DNA of 64,000 nt from Pseudomonas rhizosphaerae (GCF_000761155.1 NZ_CP009533.1:930001-994000); one strand, 5' to 3'; positions 37,751-47,617 are shown, counted from the first letter of the stretch. Notes: generated by a model from the sequence alone, not told the origin. Made by a program: numbers and translations.

Positions 37751-39078
37751 TAGTCGCGGAAGTCTTCACGGGCCAGGCCATGGCGCTGCATCTTCTCGTT
37801 CAAGGTGCGCCTGGGCAGTTGCAGTTCCTCCATCACCGCCTTGATGTCGCCGCGATGACGGGCGAGCGCTGCACGCAGGCATTGCGCCTCGAACGCCTCC
37901 TGTTGTGCCGCCAGCGAAAGCCCGCCTCCGGACGTCTCGAGGGCAGGCGCGGCCAGGCCCAGTACATGGCGTTCGGCCGCATTGGCCAGCTCGCGAACGT
38001 TGCCCGGCCAGTCGTGGCTGAGCAACTGGGCCAATTGCGTCGAATTGACCACCGGTGCCTGGCGACCGAGGCGTTTCGCGGTGGCCGCGGTGAAGTGATC
38101 GAACAGGCGCACGATGTCTTCGCGCCGCTCGCGCAGCGGGGGCAAACGCAGTTCGGCGACATTCAATCGATAGGCCAGGTCTTCGCGAAACAGCCCGGCC
38201 CGGGCCTGTTCCAGCAAGTCCGGCTTGCTGGCCGCGACCAGGCGCAGGTCGACCGCAATGCTCTGGTTGGAGCCCAGGCGTTCGAGCTTCTGCTCCTGCA
38301 GCACACGCAGCAGCTTGGCCTGCTGGGCCATGGGCAGGCTTTCGATCTCGTCGAGAAACAGGGTCCCGCCGTGGGCGTATTCCAGCTTGCCGATGCGTTT
38401 GCCTTGGGCGCCGGTGAAGGCACCGCTTTCATGGCCGAACAGTTCGGCCTCGAACAATGCCTCGGGAATCGCGGCGCAGTTGAGCGCCACGAACGGCTTG
38501 CCTGCACGCGGGCCAAAATCGTGCAGGCAGCGCGCGACCAATTCCTTGCCACTGCCGGTCTCACCCCGAATCACCACGTTGACCGGCAGTGGCGCCAGGT
38601 CCAGCACCTGGCGGCGCAGCTGAGCAATGGCCGGGGCGGCGCCGAGCAGGGTCGCCTGCAATTGCTCGCTGAAATCGGCGCGGCTGTGCAGGCGGCGGTT
38701 CTCCAGGACCAGGCGACGCTTGTCCTGGGCACGCCGCAGGCTGCTCAGCAGGCTTTCCGGGCTGAACGGTTTCTCAAGAAAGTCGTAGGCGCCATCGCGC
38801 ATGGCCTGTACCGCCATCGGCACGTCGCCGTGGCCGGTCAGGAGGATCACCGGCAATTCGGGGTCGCGTGCCTGTACCTGCGCCAGCAGGCCAAGCCCGC
38901 CCATGCCCGGCATGCGTACATCGCTGAGGATGACCCCGGCGAAATCCGCCGGCAACTGGGCCAGGCAGTCTTCAGCCTGGCCGAAGCGTTGCACCGAAAA
39001 GCCACTGAGGCCCAACCATTGTTCGACGGCGTCGCGAATGCTCGCTTCGTCGTCGATGACCATCACTTGATTGCTCAT
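37750..39078 (-). CDS. dctD: DctD-like sigma-54-dependent response regulator
   Basis: This 442-residue NtrC-family activator has a receiver domain with phospho-acceptor Asp in GVILSDVRMPGMGG (about residue 52) and Lys in FLEKPFS. The AAA+ domain has Walker A GETGSGKE, the sigma-54-contacting GAFTGA loop and Walker B GGTLFLDEIE. The C-terminal Fis-type HTH is DIKAVMEELQLPRRTLNEKM. It overlaps dctB by four bases (ATGA). Dicarboxylate sensing is inferred from similarity and from the permease downstream. Confidence 0.9.
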   Translation of the reverse strand: MSNQVMVIDDEASIRDAVEQWLGLSGFSVQRFGQAEDCLAQLPADFAGVILSDVRMPGMGGLGLLAQVQARDPELPVILLTGHGDVPMAVQAMRDGAYDFLEKPFSPESLLSSLRRAQDKRRLVLENRRLHSRADFSEQLQATLLGAAPAIAQLRRQVLDLAPLPVNVVIRGETGSGKELVARCLHDFGPRAGKPFVALNCAAIPEALFEAELFGHESGAFTGAQGKRIGKLEYAHGGTLFLDEIESLPMAQQAKLLRVLQEQKLERLGSNQSIAVDLRLVAASKPDLLEQARAGLFREDLAYRLNVAELRLPPLRERREDIVRLFDHFTAATAKRLGRQAPVVNSTQLAQLLSHDWPGNVRELANAAERHVLGLAAPALETSGGGLSLAAQQEAFEAQCLRAALARHRGDIKAVMEELQLPRRTLNEKMQRHGLAREDFRD

Positions 39079-40829
39079 GCAGGCTCCGTATCGAGGGGCA
39101 GGGCGAGGGTGAAGCGAGCACCGTGTGCCAGATTCTCCACGCTCAACTGGCCGCCGTGTTCGTGGGCGATCGCCAGGGAAACCGCCAGCCCCAGGCCAAG
39201 CCCCTCGCCGATCGGCTTGGTGGTGAAGAACGGATCGAACAGGTGGTCGATGTGCTCGCTGGCGATGCCGCCGCCACTGTCGGCGATGCTCAGTTGCCAT
39301 TGCTCGCCCTGCAGGTGCAAGGCGATGTGCATCTGCTTGGTGGGCGCACTGGCCATGGCGTCCAGCGCGTTGCGCACCAAGTTGATCAGCACCTGTTCGA
39401 GACGAATGGCGTCACCTCGCACGTACGCAGGCTGCGTTACCTGCAAGTGCAGGTGTACCCCGGCGGTGCGCAGCGGCGTTTCCAGCAGCTGCAAGGCCTG
39501 CTCGAGCACCCGCGCCAGGTCGAGGCGTTCGCGTACCCCGGCCGGACTCTTGCGTGCGAAGGTTTTCAAATGGGCAGTCAGCGCCGCCATGCGCGTCAGC
39601 ATCTGCTCCAGCGGCCCCAGGGCCTGGCGCGCTGCATCGATGCGATCCTGATCGAGCAACAGACGCAGGCTCGCCAGCTGCATGCGCTGCGCCGTCAGCG
39701 GTTGGCTGATCTCGTGGGCCAGCGCTGCCGACATCTGGCCCAGGGCGGCCAGTTTCGCGGCCTGGACCAGACCCTCCTGGGCATCGCGCAGCTCGCGCGT
39801 GCGCGCCCGCACCAATGATTCGAGCTGCTCGCGGCCGCGCTGGCGCAGGGCGGCCAGGCGTCGGCGCTGGTTCAGCCAGAGGCCGCCGAAGACCAGGCTC
39901 AGCCACACCCCGGCTGCCGCCAACGCGGCATTGCGGCTGTCCTCGGTGCCTACCACGGGCGGCTTGAGCAGGTGCAGGGTCCAGCCTTCGCTGGCCATCG
40001 GCAGCGACGCCCACAGATACTCGGCCGTGCCCTGCGGGCCGTTGACGCGCACTTGCCTGGCCGCACCCCCAAGGTTGCCCAGCACCTGGTGATCCAGCGG
40101 TTCCAGGGTTTGATCGTGGTACTGGCGCGTGCGCTGCAGTTCTTCGCGGTCGGCGTCGTCGAGGACGTTCAGTGTGCGATAACGCCAGCCTGGCCGGTTG
40201 GCGATGAACACCACCCCACGCGCATCGCTGACCAGCAAGGTGTCAGGGCCCTGCGCCCATTCCTGCTCCAGCTCGGGCAGCTCCAGCTTGACCACCATGG
40301 CACCGAGAAAGCCTTCTCGGCCATCCTTGATCGCGCTGGACAGGAAGTAGCCGGGGATGCCACTGGTCACGCCCACGGCGTAGAAACGCCCACTGCCCTG
40401 GCTGACCGACTGGCTGAAGTAGGGGCGAAAGGCGTAGTTGTGACCCACATAGCTGGTGGGCAGGCGCCAGTTGCTGGCTGCCACCGCCAGGCCTGTATGG
40501 TCGAGCAGTTCCAGGGTCGACGACCGCGCCGCCGCATTGATGCGTTCCAGCTTGCGGTTCAGCTCGTCCTGGGTGGCCGCGTCGATCGGGCCCTGCAACG
40601 CCCGTTGCAACTGCGGATCGAGCGCCAGCACGGCGGGCAGGGTGCGATAGCGCTCGATCAGGGTGTGCAGGCCGTTGGCATACAGCGCCAACTGGCCATT
40701 GCTGCGCGCGGCCTCTTCATTTTGCGCCAGCCACTGGGCATGACGGCCGGCCCAGACGGCGGACAGCAGCGCGCCGGCCACGACGACCAGCACGATGACG
40801 GTCAGGCGCAGGCTGCGGGCGATGACCAC
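39075..40829 (-). CDS. dctB: DctB-like sensor histidine kinase
   Basis: This 584-residue protein has two membrane spans (about residues 8-26 and 300-320) flanking a double-PDC/Cache periplasmic sensor with GHNYAFRPYFSQSVSQG, typical of DctB. A coiled coil follows, then the H box ALAHEISQPLTAQ, an N box LVRNALDAM and GLGLGLAVSLAIAHEHGG. It phosphorylates DctD. The start is GTG at 40829, with no strong ribosome site. It lies only 23 bases after bglX on the same strand. Confidence 0.9.
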   Translation of the reverse strand: MVIARSLRLTVIVLVVVAGALLSAVWAGRHAQWLAQNEEAARSNGQLALYANGLHTLIERYRTLPAVLALDPQLQRALQGPIDAATQDELNRKLERINAAARSSTLELLDHTGLAVAASNWRLPTSYVGHNYAFRPYFSQSVSQGSGRFYAVGVTSGIPGYFLSSAIKDGREGFLGAMVVKLELPELEQEWAQGPDTLLVSDARGVVFIANRPGWRYRTLNVLDDADREELQRTRQYHDQTLEPLDHQVLGNLGGAARQVRVNGPQGTAEYLWASLPMASEGWTLHLLKPPVVGTEDSRNAALAAAGVWLSLVFGGLWLNQRRRLAALRQRGREQLESLVRARTRELRDAQEGLVQAAKLAALGQMSAALAHEISQPLTAQRMQLASLRLLLDQDRIDAARQALGPLEQMLTRMAALTAHLKTFARKSPAGVRERLDLARVLEQALQLLETPLRTAGVHLHLQVTQPAYVRGDAIRLEQVLINLVRNALDAMASAPTKQMHIALHLQGEQWQLSIADSGGGIASEHIDHLFDPFFTTKPIGEGLGLGLAVSLAIAHEHGGQLSVENLAHGARFTLALPLDTEPA

Positions 40830-40852
40830 GGGCGCTGTCGGGCCGAAGCCGC

Positions 40853-43144
40853 CTACAACAACTCGAAGTTCGCCTCTTTCACATCTTCGGAATCCAGCCC
40901 GATCATCACCGTGAACTGCCCGGCTTCAGCGGCCCGAACCAGCTGCTGGTTATAGAACTTCAGATCATCCTCGACGATGTCGAACGTCAGCGTCTGGCTT
41001 TCGCCCGGCTTGAGCATCAGCTTGCGGAAATGCTTGAGTTCCTTGACCGGCCTGGCCATGGAGGCAGCCACATCACGCACGTACAGTTGCACCACGGTTT
41101 CGCCCGCTACCTTGCCGACGTTACGCACATTGATGCTGGCCGTGACCTTGCCGTCGCGACTCATGCGCTTGCTCGAAAGACTGACGTCCGACAGGCTGAA
41201 ATCGGTGTAGCTCAGGCCATACCCGAACGGGTACAACGGACCTTGCTCACTGTCGAAGTACTGCGAACTGTAGTTGCCCGGATGCCCTGGCGTGAACGGC
41301 CGACCGATGCTCAAGTGGCTGTAATACAGCGGCACCTGGCCCACCGAACGCGGAAAGGTGATCGGCAGCTTGCCCGAGGGGTTGTAGTCGCCGAACAGTA
41401 CGTCGGCGATGGCGTTGCCGCCCTCGGTGCCGCTGTACCAGGTTTCCAGCACGGCATCGGCCTGGCGCTGCTGATCGCCGATGGCCAGCGGACGGCCGCT
41501 CATCAATACCAGCACCAACGGCTTGCCGGTGGCACGCAGGGCGGTGATCAAGGCCTGCTGGGTGCGCGGCAGGTCGAGGGCAACGCGGCTGGCCGATTCG
41601 TGGGTCATGGCACGCCACTCGCCGACCGCAGCGACGATCACGTCGGCATCGCGCGCGGCGGCCAGCGCTTCGTCGATCATGGCCTGACCGGAACGCGGGT
41701 CGATGGCGCGCTTCACGGTCTCGGGGTTGAAGTAGGAAATGAAGTCCAGGGTGGCGCGGTCATCGGTGAGGTTCGCACCCTTGGCGTACGTGACCTTGGC
41801 CGGATCGGCCACGGCATTGCGCAGCCCGTTGAGCAAGGTCACCGATTGCGCGGCAACGCCGGCGGCCGACCAGCTGCCGAGCATGTCGTCCGGCGAGTCG
41901 GCCAACGGGCCCACCAGCGCGATGCGGGCGTCCTTTTTCAGCGGCAGCGTCTGCTTCTGGTTCTTCAGCAGCACCAGGGTCTTGCGCGCCACCTCGCGCG
42001 CCTCGGTGCGATGCAGGCGGCTTTCCGCGTTGACGTCGGCCGGGTCGTCCTGGGCCTTGCCGATGCGCAGGTACGGGTTGGCGAACAAGCCCATGTCGTA
42101 CTTGGCGCCCAGCACTTCACGCACGGCATTGTCGATATCGGACTGGCTGATCTGGCCACTCTTGATCAAGCCTGGAAGCTGCGCGCCGTAGGCCTCGTCG
42201 TTCATGCTCATGTCGACGCCGGCCTTGATCGCCAGCTTCGCTGCCTCGCTATCGTCCTTGGCCACGCCGTGGCGGATCAGCTCGTGGATGGCGCCGTGGT
42301 CACTGATGGTGACGCCCTTGAAGCCCCACTGCTTGCGTAGCACATCGTGCATCAGCCAGGTGTTGGAAGTGGCAGGCACGCCGTTGATCGAATTCAATGC
42401 GACCATCATGCCCCCCGCACCGGCATCGACGGCGGCGCGATAGGGCGGCAGGTAGTCCTGGAACATGCGCTGTACGCTCATGTCCACGGCGTTGTAGTCA
42501 CGCCCACCTTCGATGGCACCGTACATCGCGAAATGCTTGGCACTGGCCAGCATGCGGTCCGGATTGGCCGAGCTGGGGCCCTGTATGTTTTCGATCATCA
42601 CCCGGGCGATCTTCGACACCAGGTAGGTGTCTTCGCCAAAGCCTTCGCTGGTCCGGCCCCAACGCGGATCGCGGGAAATGTCGACCATCGGCGCGAAGGT
42701 CATGTCGATCCCGTCGGCCGTGGCCTCGGCGGTCGAGGTCCGGGCGCTCAGCGCGATGGCGTCCATGTCCCAGCTGGCGGCCAGGCCCAGGCTGATCGGG
42801 AACTGCGTGCGGTGACCGTGGATCACGTCGTAGGCGAAGAACATCGGAATCTTCAGGCGGCTGCGCTGTGCAGCATCCTGCATGGGCCGGTTTTCCGCGC
42901 GAGTGATCGAGTTGAACGTACCCCCGATGCGCCCGGCAGCGATCTCGGCCTCGATGCGCTGGCGGGTCATTTCCCCACCGATGGCGATCAGCCGCAACTG
43001 GCCGATCTTCTCGTCCAGGGTCATGCGTGCGAGCAGGTCGGCAACGAATGCCTCCTTGCTCTGCGGACCTTGCGATGGGCTATCGGCATACACAGGTTGA
43101 AACGCCAGGCCGACGACGACACCCAGCAGACACAGCTTGTTCAT
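40853..43144 (-). CDS. bglX: Periplasmic beta-glucosidase BglX (GH3)
   Basis: This 763-residue glycoside hydrolase family 3 enzyme, E. coli BglX being 765, has a signal peptide ending PVYA-DS. The catalytic Asp lies in GFKGVTISDHGAIHEL. SAKHFAMYGAIEGGRDYN supplies the KH(F) substrate motif, and a C-terminal fibronectin III domain begins near KRMSRDGKVTASINVRN. It removes beta-glucosyl ends from oligosaccharides. ATG 43144 is the signal-peptide start; the nine-codon extension is charged. Transcription may run on into dctBD. Confidence 0.92.
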   Translation of the reverse strand: MNKLCLLGVVVGLAFQPVYADSPSQGPQSKEAFVADLLARMTLDEKIGQLRLIAIGGEMTRQRIEAEIAAGRIGGTFNSITRAENRPMQDAAQRSRLKIPMFFAYDVIHGHRTQFPISLGLAASWDMDAIALSARTSTAEATADGIDMTFAPMVDISRDPRWGRTSEGFGEDTYLVSKIARVMIENIQGPSSANPDRMLASAKHFAMYGAIEGGRDYNAVDMSVQRMFQDYLPPYRAAVDAGAGGMMVALNSINGVPATSNTWLMHDVLRKQWGFKGVTISDHGAIHELIRHGVAKDDSEAAKLAIKAGVDMSMNDEAYGAQLPGLIKSGQISQSDIDNAVREVLGAKYDMGLFANPYLRIGKAQDDPADVNAESRLHRTEAREVARKTLVLLKNQKQTLPLKKDARIALVGPLADSPDDMLGSWSAAGVAAQSVTLLNGLRNAVADPAKVTYAKGANLTDDRATLDFISYFNPETVKRAIDPRSGQAMIDEALAAARDADVIVAAVGEWRAMTHESASRVALDLPRTQQALITALRATGKPLVLVLMSGRPLAIGDQQRQADAVLETWYSGTEGGNAIADVLFGDYNPSGKLPITFPRSVGQVPLYYSHLSIGRPFTPGHPGNYSSQYFDSEQGPLYPFGYGLSYTDFSLSDVSLSSKRMSRDGKVTASINVRNVGKVAGETVVQLYVRDVAASMARPVKELKHFRKLMLKPGESQTLTFDIVEDDLKFYNQQLVRAAEAGQFTVMIGLDSEDVKEANFELL

Positions 43145-43367
43145 GGAGTTCTTCTCTTTGGCCTGCCGCAAAAAGCGCCGCAGCCGGTGACGGTGACAGT
43201 GTTTTTATAGTTCGTGGGAGGTGTTTTAACGTATCGGCGCCCTGCAATCCAGTCGGGTGCCGGGATTGATACAAATGCATCCGCGCCGGGGGCTTCGAAT
43301 CAAATCCCCCAAGTGGACGTACACTCACTAAAATGCCCGCCTGAACACACCCGAGATCCGTTTCGCC

Positions 43368-44564
43368 ATGCCCGTCACCGACCCCCGCGCCGAATTCCTT
43401 GCTTCGCTCGACACCAGCCTGTCGCAGAACGCTTTCATCAAGCTGGTGCTGGCTCGCCACGTCGGCCAGGAGCCGGAGCTGCAACGGCTGATCGTCAAGC
43501 TGGCGACCATCAAGGGCGAACCGTGCCTGTCGTTCGTGTACCGCTACAAGACCCGCGACATCACCAAGAACTTCAGCCTGGTCGACGGTCAGCAGTTCAT
43601 TGCCGAAGCCTTGCCCGACACCTTCAAGAACGCCCATCTGCTGACCCTGACCGACGAGCTGCAGCTCGAATTCAGCAAGAAGAACAAGGCCAGCCTGCAT
43701 CGCAACAAGCAGCAGCAGGAGCGCGCCGCGCCGGAGCTGGGCCACGATCGGGAAAAGAAGCGTTTTCTCGAGCTGAACCGACCGTTTCTGCAGGACCTGG
43801 GCGTGACCGACCAGCAGGGCCAGTTGATCCCGTCGATGTCGCGCAAGTGGAAACAGATCAACAAGTTCATCGAGGTGTTCTCCCACGCCTTCGCCTCGTC
43901 GAGGCTGGCCGGGGCCGATGCGCCTGTGCGGGTCGCCGATTTTGGCTCGGGCAAGGGTTACCTGACGTTCGCCATCCATGACTACCTGGCCAATTCCTTG
44001 CAGCGGCAGGCACAGGTCACCGGTGTGGAACTGCGCCCGGACATGGTCGAGTTGTGCAACGCCGCAGCCGCTTCGCTGGAGCATCCGGGGCTGGTGTTCG
44101 AGTGCGGCGACGTACGCTCGGTGGTGCCCAGCGAAATCGATGTGATGATCGCCCTGCATGCCTGCGACGTCGCCACCGACTATGCCATCCATACCGGTAT
44201 CCGTTGCGGTGCGGCGATCATCATGTGCTCGCCATGCTGCCACAAGGAAATCCGCCTGCAGATCCAGAGCCCGGGTCTGCTCAAACCCATGCTGCAATAC
44301 GGCCTGCACCTGGGCCAGCAGGCCGAGATGGTCACCGACAGCCTGCGCGCCCTGCTGCTGGACGCCTGCGGTTATGAAACCAAGGTGTTCGAGTTCATTT
44401 CCCTGGAACACACCAACAAGAACAAGATGATTCTGGCGGTCAGACGTGACACGTCCGGCCCGAGCGGCGAGGCGCTGGCCAGGATCGAAGAGCTGAAGGC
44501 GTTCTACGGCATTCGCGAACAGCGCCTGCAGACCCTGCTGCAGGAAGACGGCCTGCTGGGATAG
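43368..44564 (+). CDS. SAM-dependent methyltransferase (Methyltransf_32-like)
   Basis: This 398-residue protein has a distinct N-terminal half (VYRYKTRDITKNFSLVDG) and a Rossmann methyltransferase domain with motif I VADFGSGKGYLTFA and the later ALHACDVATDYAI and CSPCCHKEI. The last block, with two cysteines and a His, suits the PF13679 type. That family includes putative RNA methyltransferases. The target is unknown. It is monocistronic. Confidence 0.78.
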   Translation: MPVTDPRAEFLASLDTSLSQNAFIKLVLARHVGQEPELQRLIVKLATIKGEPCLSFVYRYKTRDITKNFSLVDGQQFIAEALPDTFKNAHLLTLTDELQLEFSKKNKASLHRNKQQQERAAPELGHDREKKRFLELNRPFLQDLGVTDQQGQLIPSMSRKWKQINKFIEVFSHAFASSRLAGADAPVRVADFGSGKGYLTFAIHDYLANSLQRQAQVTGVELRPDMVELCNAAAASLEHPGLVFECGDVRSVVPSEIDVMIALHACDVATDYAIHTGIRCGAAIIMCSPCCHKEIRLQIQSPGLLKPMLQYGLHLGQQAEMVTDSLRALLLDACGYETKVFEFISLEHTNKNKMILAVRRDTSGPSGEALARIEELKAFYGIREQRLQTLLQEDGLLG

Positions 44565-44659
44565 CCGCTGTCAGGCGTCGGCACTACAAGTCGCCGTCGT
44601 TGTGACCCGCTCCAGCCGAGCGCCACCATGGGCGCTCAAGTCAAGGGTTGGAGTTTGCA

Positions 44660-44872
44660 GTGACGCTCGACATCAAGCTGACGCCGCGCGAGCAGGAAGT
44701 GCTCGTGTGGAGTGGCAGGGGCAAGTCCTCATGGGAAATCTCGCGCATATTGGCCTGCTCCGAAGCCACCGTGAATTTCCATTTCGCCAACATCCGCCGC
44801 AAGTTCGCCGTGGGCTCGCGCAGCGTGGCGGTCCTTTTGGCACTGGAAAAAGGCCTGATCACGTTGTGCTGA
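44660..44872 (+). CDS. Minimal LuxR/GerE-type HTH regulator (70 residues)
   Basis: The whole protein is one GerE HTH domain: LTPREQEVLVWSGRGKSSWE, the recognition helix SEATVNFHFANIRRKF and a LEKGLITL end. It has no receiver or autoinducer domain. The GTG start at 44660 has GGAG six bases upstream; a TTG at 44648 is a poorer alternative. It may be a true stand-alone regulator (like other short LuxR-type solos) or a truncated remnant. It is convergent with the SIR2-like gene, 22 bases away. Confidence 0.7.
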   Translation: MTLDIKLTPREQEVLVWSGRGKSSWEISRILACSEATVNFHFANIRRKFAVGSRSVAVLLALEKGLITLC

Positions 44873-44894
44873 CAGCGCTGCCGGTTTCCAGCTT

Positions 44895-45914
44895 TCAGCG
44901 ACGTTTCTTCACCACCGCAGGCACCGCCACATTCAGTTGCGCACTGCCCAGGCCATGGCTGGTCGCGTCGAAAAAGTGCAGGGTTTTGCCGCTGCCGGCA
45001 AACAGTGCTTCGAAGCGTTGTTTCTGGGTGATGATCCAGGCATCGCTCAGCGGAAAGATCGAAATGTACAGGGTCTGCGCAGGCGCCGAACACAACGCCT
45101 GGAGAATGTGCGCATCGTCGCCGTCCAGGTTGTGGCCGAAGATGCACAGCGTGCCGTCCTGCCGGCTCAACTCGCCATGGCACCAGCTCAGATAATCCGA
45201 ATCGCGGATGGTGCGCAGTTTCTGCGCGCTGCTGCCTTCGTTGACCAGCAGCGGCACATCCCCAGGCGTGTTGATCGCAAACCCATCGAGCAAGGCTTCG
45301 CCTTCTGCAGTGCGTTGCCGGGTGGTGCCGTCGCTGTTCTTGATCAGGTGCAACCCGCCGTGCAGGTACAGCATGCGGCAGCCTTCAGCCCCGGTGCGAC
45401 GGATATCGAAGCCGGTGTCCACGTCCATCAGCTCGGCGAAGCCATGCGGGTCATGCTGGACGGCCCATGGGCAGAGCAGGTCGTAGTTGCTGCTGTACAC
45501 CGTGTCGAAGGCGCGCAGTTCGCGGTTCAGGACGGCCAGGCGCGCTCCATCCAGTAGACGAAAGGGAATGTGCACGCTGCGCACCGCATGGATCAACGCT
45601 TCCTTGATCGCATAGTAGCGGTTGAGCGGTGCAGTCGAACTGATCGCCAGGGCGGCGTTGACCCGTACGGTGCTGTTGAGCAGCGCGAGCACCTGCTCGA
45701 AACTGTGGGTCTGCAGCGACTTGAACAAGGCCAGGTCGGTGAGGCTCAAGGGTTTGTTGCGCACCTTTTGCGCGCGTTCGAACAGGGACGCGTAGGCGAA
45801 GCTGCGCCAGACTGCGCGGCTGGCGCCGTTGCCCAGCAGCAGGCTTTGCGCGCGCTGTCGGGTGTGCAGGGTCTGCCAGTCGTCGAGCTGGGCGTCGAAG
45901 GTGTCATGTGCCAT
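44895..45914 (-). CDS. SIR2-like / DUF4917 domain protein
   Basis: This 339-residue protein has a SIR2-superfamily pattern: LLLGNGASRAVW near the N terminus (nucleotide-binding loop), TVYSSNYDLL (equivalent to TTNYD), LYLHGGLHL (the catalytic-His LHG block) and CIFGHNLDGDDAHIL. This matches DUF4917 in my recollection. Related domains in anti-phage systems hydrolyse NAD+. No partner effector or sensor gene is visible; the neighbours are a LuxR-type HTH and GlpQ. No enzymatic activity can be assigned from sequence alone. Confidence 0.65.
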   Translation of the reverse strand: MAHDTFDAQLDDWQTLHTRQRAQSLLLGNGASRAVWRSFAYASLFERAQKVRNKPLSLTDLALFKSLQTHSFEQVLALLNSTVRVNAALAISSTAPLNRYYAIKEALIHAVRSVHIPFRLLDGARLAVLNRELRAFDTVYSSNYDLLCPWAVQHDPHGFAELMDVDTGFDIRRTGAEGCRMLYLHGGLHLIKNSDGTTRQRTAEGEALLDGFAINTPGDVPLLVNEGSSAQKLRTIRDSDYLSWCHGELSRQDGTLCIFGHNLDGDDAHILQALCSAPAQTLYISIFPLSDAWIITQKQRFEALFAGSGKTLHFFDATSHGLGSAQLNVAVPAVVKKRR

Positions 45915-46054
45915 GGTGATGATTCGTTCTACTCGTGTCTGGAACAAGGGCGCGACTCTAGCACGCCATCTCCTGTCATCCGACGCCGTCTATGCTAGGT
46001 CGGTTCATCGGCATTGCGCCGCGCCGTTTTCGATCATCTCTGAAAGGACTAAGC

Positions 46055-47125
46055 ATGTTGGCACACCTGTACAAGACCCTTTGCCTGACCGCCGCCCTGG
46101 GCGCCGCCGCCTCGGCCCATGGGCAAACCCCCGAGCAGTTGGCCCACGCCGCCAACATTCCCCACCCTGCAGTGATTGCCCACCGCGGTGCTTCGTACGA
46201 TGCGCCGGAGTCGACGCTGCCGGCTTACCTGCTGGCCCGGGACCTGGGCGCCGACTACCTGGAGCTCGATGTACAGCGCACGCGCGACGGGCAATTGATC
46301 GCACTGCACGACGACACCCTGCTGCGCACCACCGACATCGCCAGCAAGTTTCCCGAGCGCAAGGACAAGCCCGTCAGCGACTTCACCCTGGCCGAGCTGA
46401 AAACCCTCGACGCCGGCAGCTGGTTCAATGCCGCGCATCCGCAGCGTGCCTGTGACAGCTACAAAGGTCTGAAGATTCTGACGCTGGACGAAGTGCTCGA
46501 CGTGGCCCAAGGCGGCGCCCATAAGCCTGGGGTGTACATCGAAACCAAGGTGCCGCAGCAGTTTCCCGGCATCGAGCATGATCTCAAGGCCAAGCTCGCG
46601 CAGCGCGGCTGGCTAGACGGCCAGCATCGTGTGGTTTTGCAGACGTTCGAGAAAGGCAGCCTGGAATTGTTGGCCAAGGAAATGCCCCAGGTGCCCAAGG
46701 TGTTGTTGCTGTGGGTCGGCGAGGGCAGCATCGAGCCCAAATCCACGGTGGCATTCGCTGCGTCCGGCATGAAGGACAAGGCCGCCTACTATGCCCAGCA
46801 ACAGCCCCGTGATCGGGCCGAATTCGAGCGCTGGTTAGACATCGCCAAGGCCAACGGTGCAGTGGGCACCGGTCCGTCGGCAGCGTTGACCGAAGGCGGC
46901 GAGCAGAGCTACATGGACCTGGTGCAGCCCTGGATGAACAAGCTGACCCACGACAAAGGCCTGCTGGTCCACGTGTATACCGTTGACGAGGCCGTCGATT
47001 TCAAAAAGGTCAGCGAGGCAGGTGTGGACGGTATCTTTACCAATCGCACCAGTGAATTGCTGAAGTTCTACGACCGTGCTTCGACCGAATCCGTCAGCCA
47101 GATTCTTCAGCGAAACGGTTACTGA
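46055..47125 (+). CDS. glpQ: Periplasmic glycerophosphodiester phosphodiesterase GlpQ
   Basis: This 356-residue GDPD enzyme has a signal peptide (cleavage about SAHGQ). The catalytic block is VIAHRGASYDAPESTLPAYL, followed by GADYLELDVQRTRDG, which carries the metal-binding acids, and LIALHDDTLLRTT. It hydrolyses glycerophosphodiesters from phospholipid turnover to glycerol-3-phosphate. GAAAGGACTAAGC precedes ATG 46055. Confidence 0.9.
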   Translation: MLAHLYKTLCLTAALGAAASAHGQTPEQLAHAANIPHPAVIAHRGASYDAPESTLPAYLLARDLGADYLELDVQRTRDGQLIALHDDTLLRTTDIASKFPERKDKPVSDFTLAELKTLDAGSWFNAAHPQRACDSYKGLKILTLDEVLDVAQGGAHKPGVYIETKVPQQFPGIEHDLKAKLAQRGWLDGQHRVVLQTFEKGSLELLAKEMPQVPKVLLLWVGEGSIEPKSTVAFAASGMKDKAAYYAQQQPRDRAEFERWLDIAKANGAVGTGPSAALTEGGEQSYMDLVQPWMNKLTHDKGLLVHVYTVDEAVDFKKVSEAGVDGIFTNRTSELLKFYDRASTESVSQILQRNGY

Positions 47126-47141
47126 AGGGCAGACATGACAA

Positions 47142-47182
47142 CGGCGCAGATCGCCTGTCACTGAAGACCGAAATCTGCGCCG
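47142..47182. terminator. Hairpin between glpQ and the Gly/Ser-rich protein
   Basis: CGGCGCAGAT and ATCTGCGCCG form a ten-base stem with a 21-base loop between the two convergent genes. It lacks a U-run. Confidence 0.5.
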
Positions 47183-47202
47183 CTGTGACGGCTGCGGTGC
47201 GC

Positions 47203-47517
47203 TTATTTACCGGCGCCGCTGCCATTGCCACCGCTGTTGCCCGAACTGCCGTCGCCTTTGGTCGCGCCCATTGGCGTTGGACCGCCATCGGTAGTGCCGG
47301 CATCGGCGCCCTGGCTCATGGACCCGGACTTGCCATCGATCCCGGTGGCATTGCCGTTATCCGGGGACTTGTCGGTGCCTGGAATGACCTGCTTGCCCGA
47401 TGGCGCTTCCGGGGTGGCGGTGGGGTTGCTGTCGTTGGACGCCGCCATCGCCGCGAAGGACGAGGCCGACAGAAGACCGGCCAGAGCCAGCGAGGCGAGC
47501 TTTTTGCTAATCATCAT
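47203..47517 (-). CDS. Exported Gly/Ser/Asp-rich small protein
   Basis: This 104-residue protein has a signal peptide MMISKKLASLALAGLLSASS...AMAA-SNDS. A low-complexity mature part (GNATGIDGKSGSMSQGADAG and GDGSSGNSGGNGSGAGK) follows. It is probably disordered in the periplasm. Function unknown. GGAG lies seven bases before the ATG at 47517. Confidence 0.7.
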   Translation of the reverse strand: MMISKKLASLALAGLLSASSFAAMAASNDSNPTATPEAPSGKQVIPGTDKSPDNGNATGIDGKSGSMSQGADAGTTDGGPTPMGATKGDGSSGNSGGNGSGAGK

Positions 47518-47617
47518 GGTGCATCTCCGCAGTGAGTGGGGGGTACAAGCATTGGGCCACCCCCCGGTGCTCAACGTGCCCTCGGGGCGACGAGCGGCAT
47601 GTTGCCCATGGACTGAC

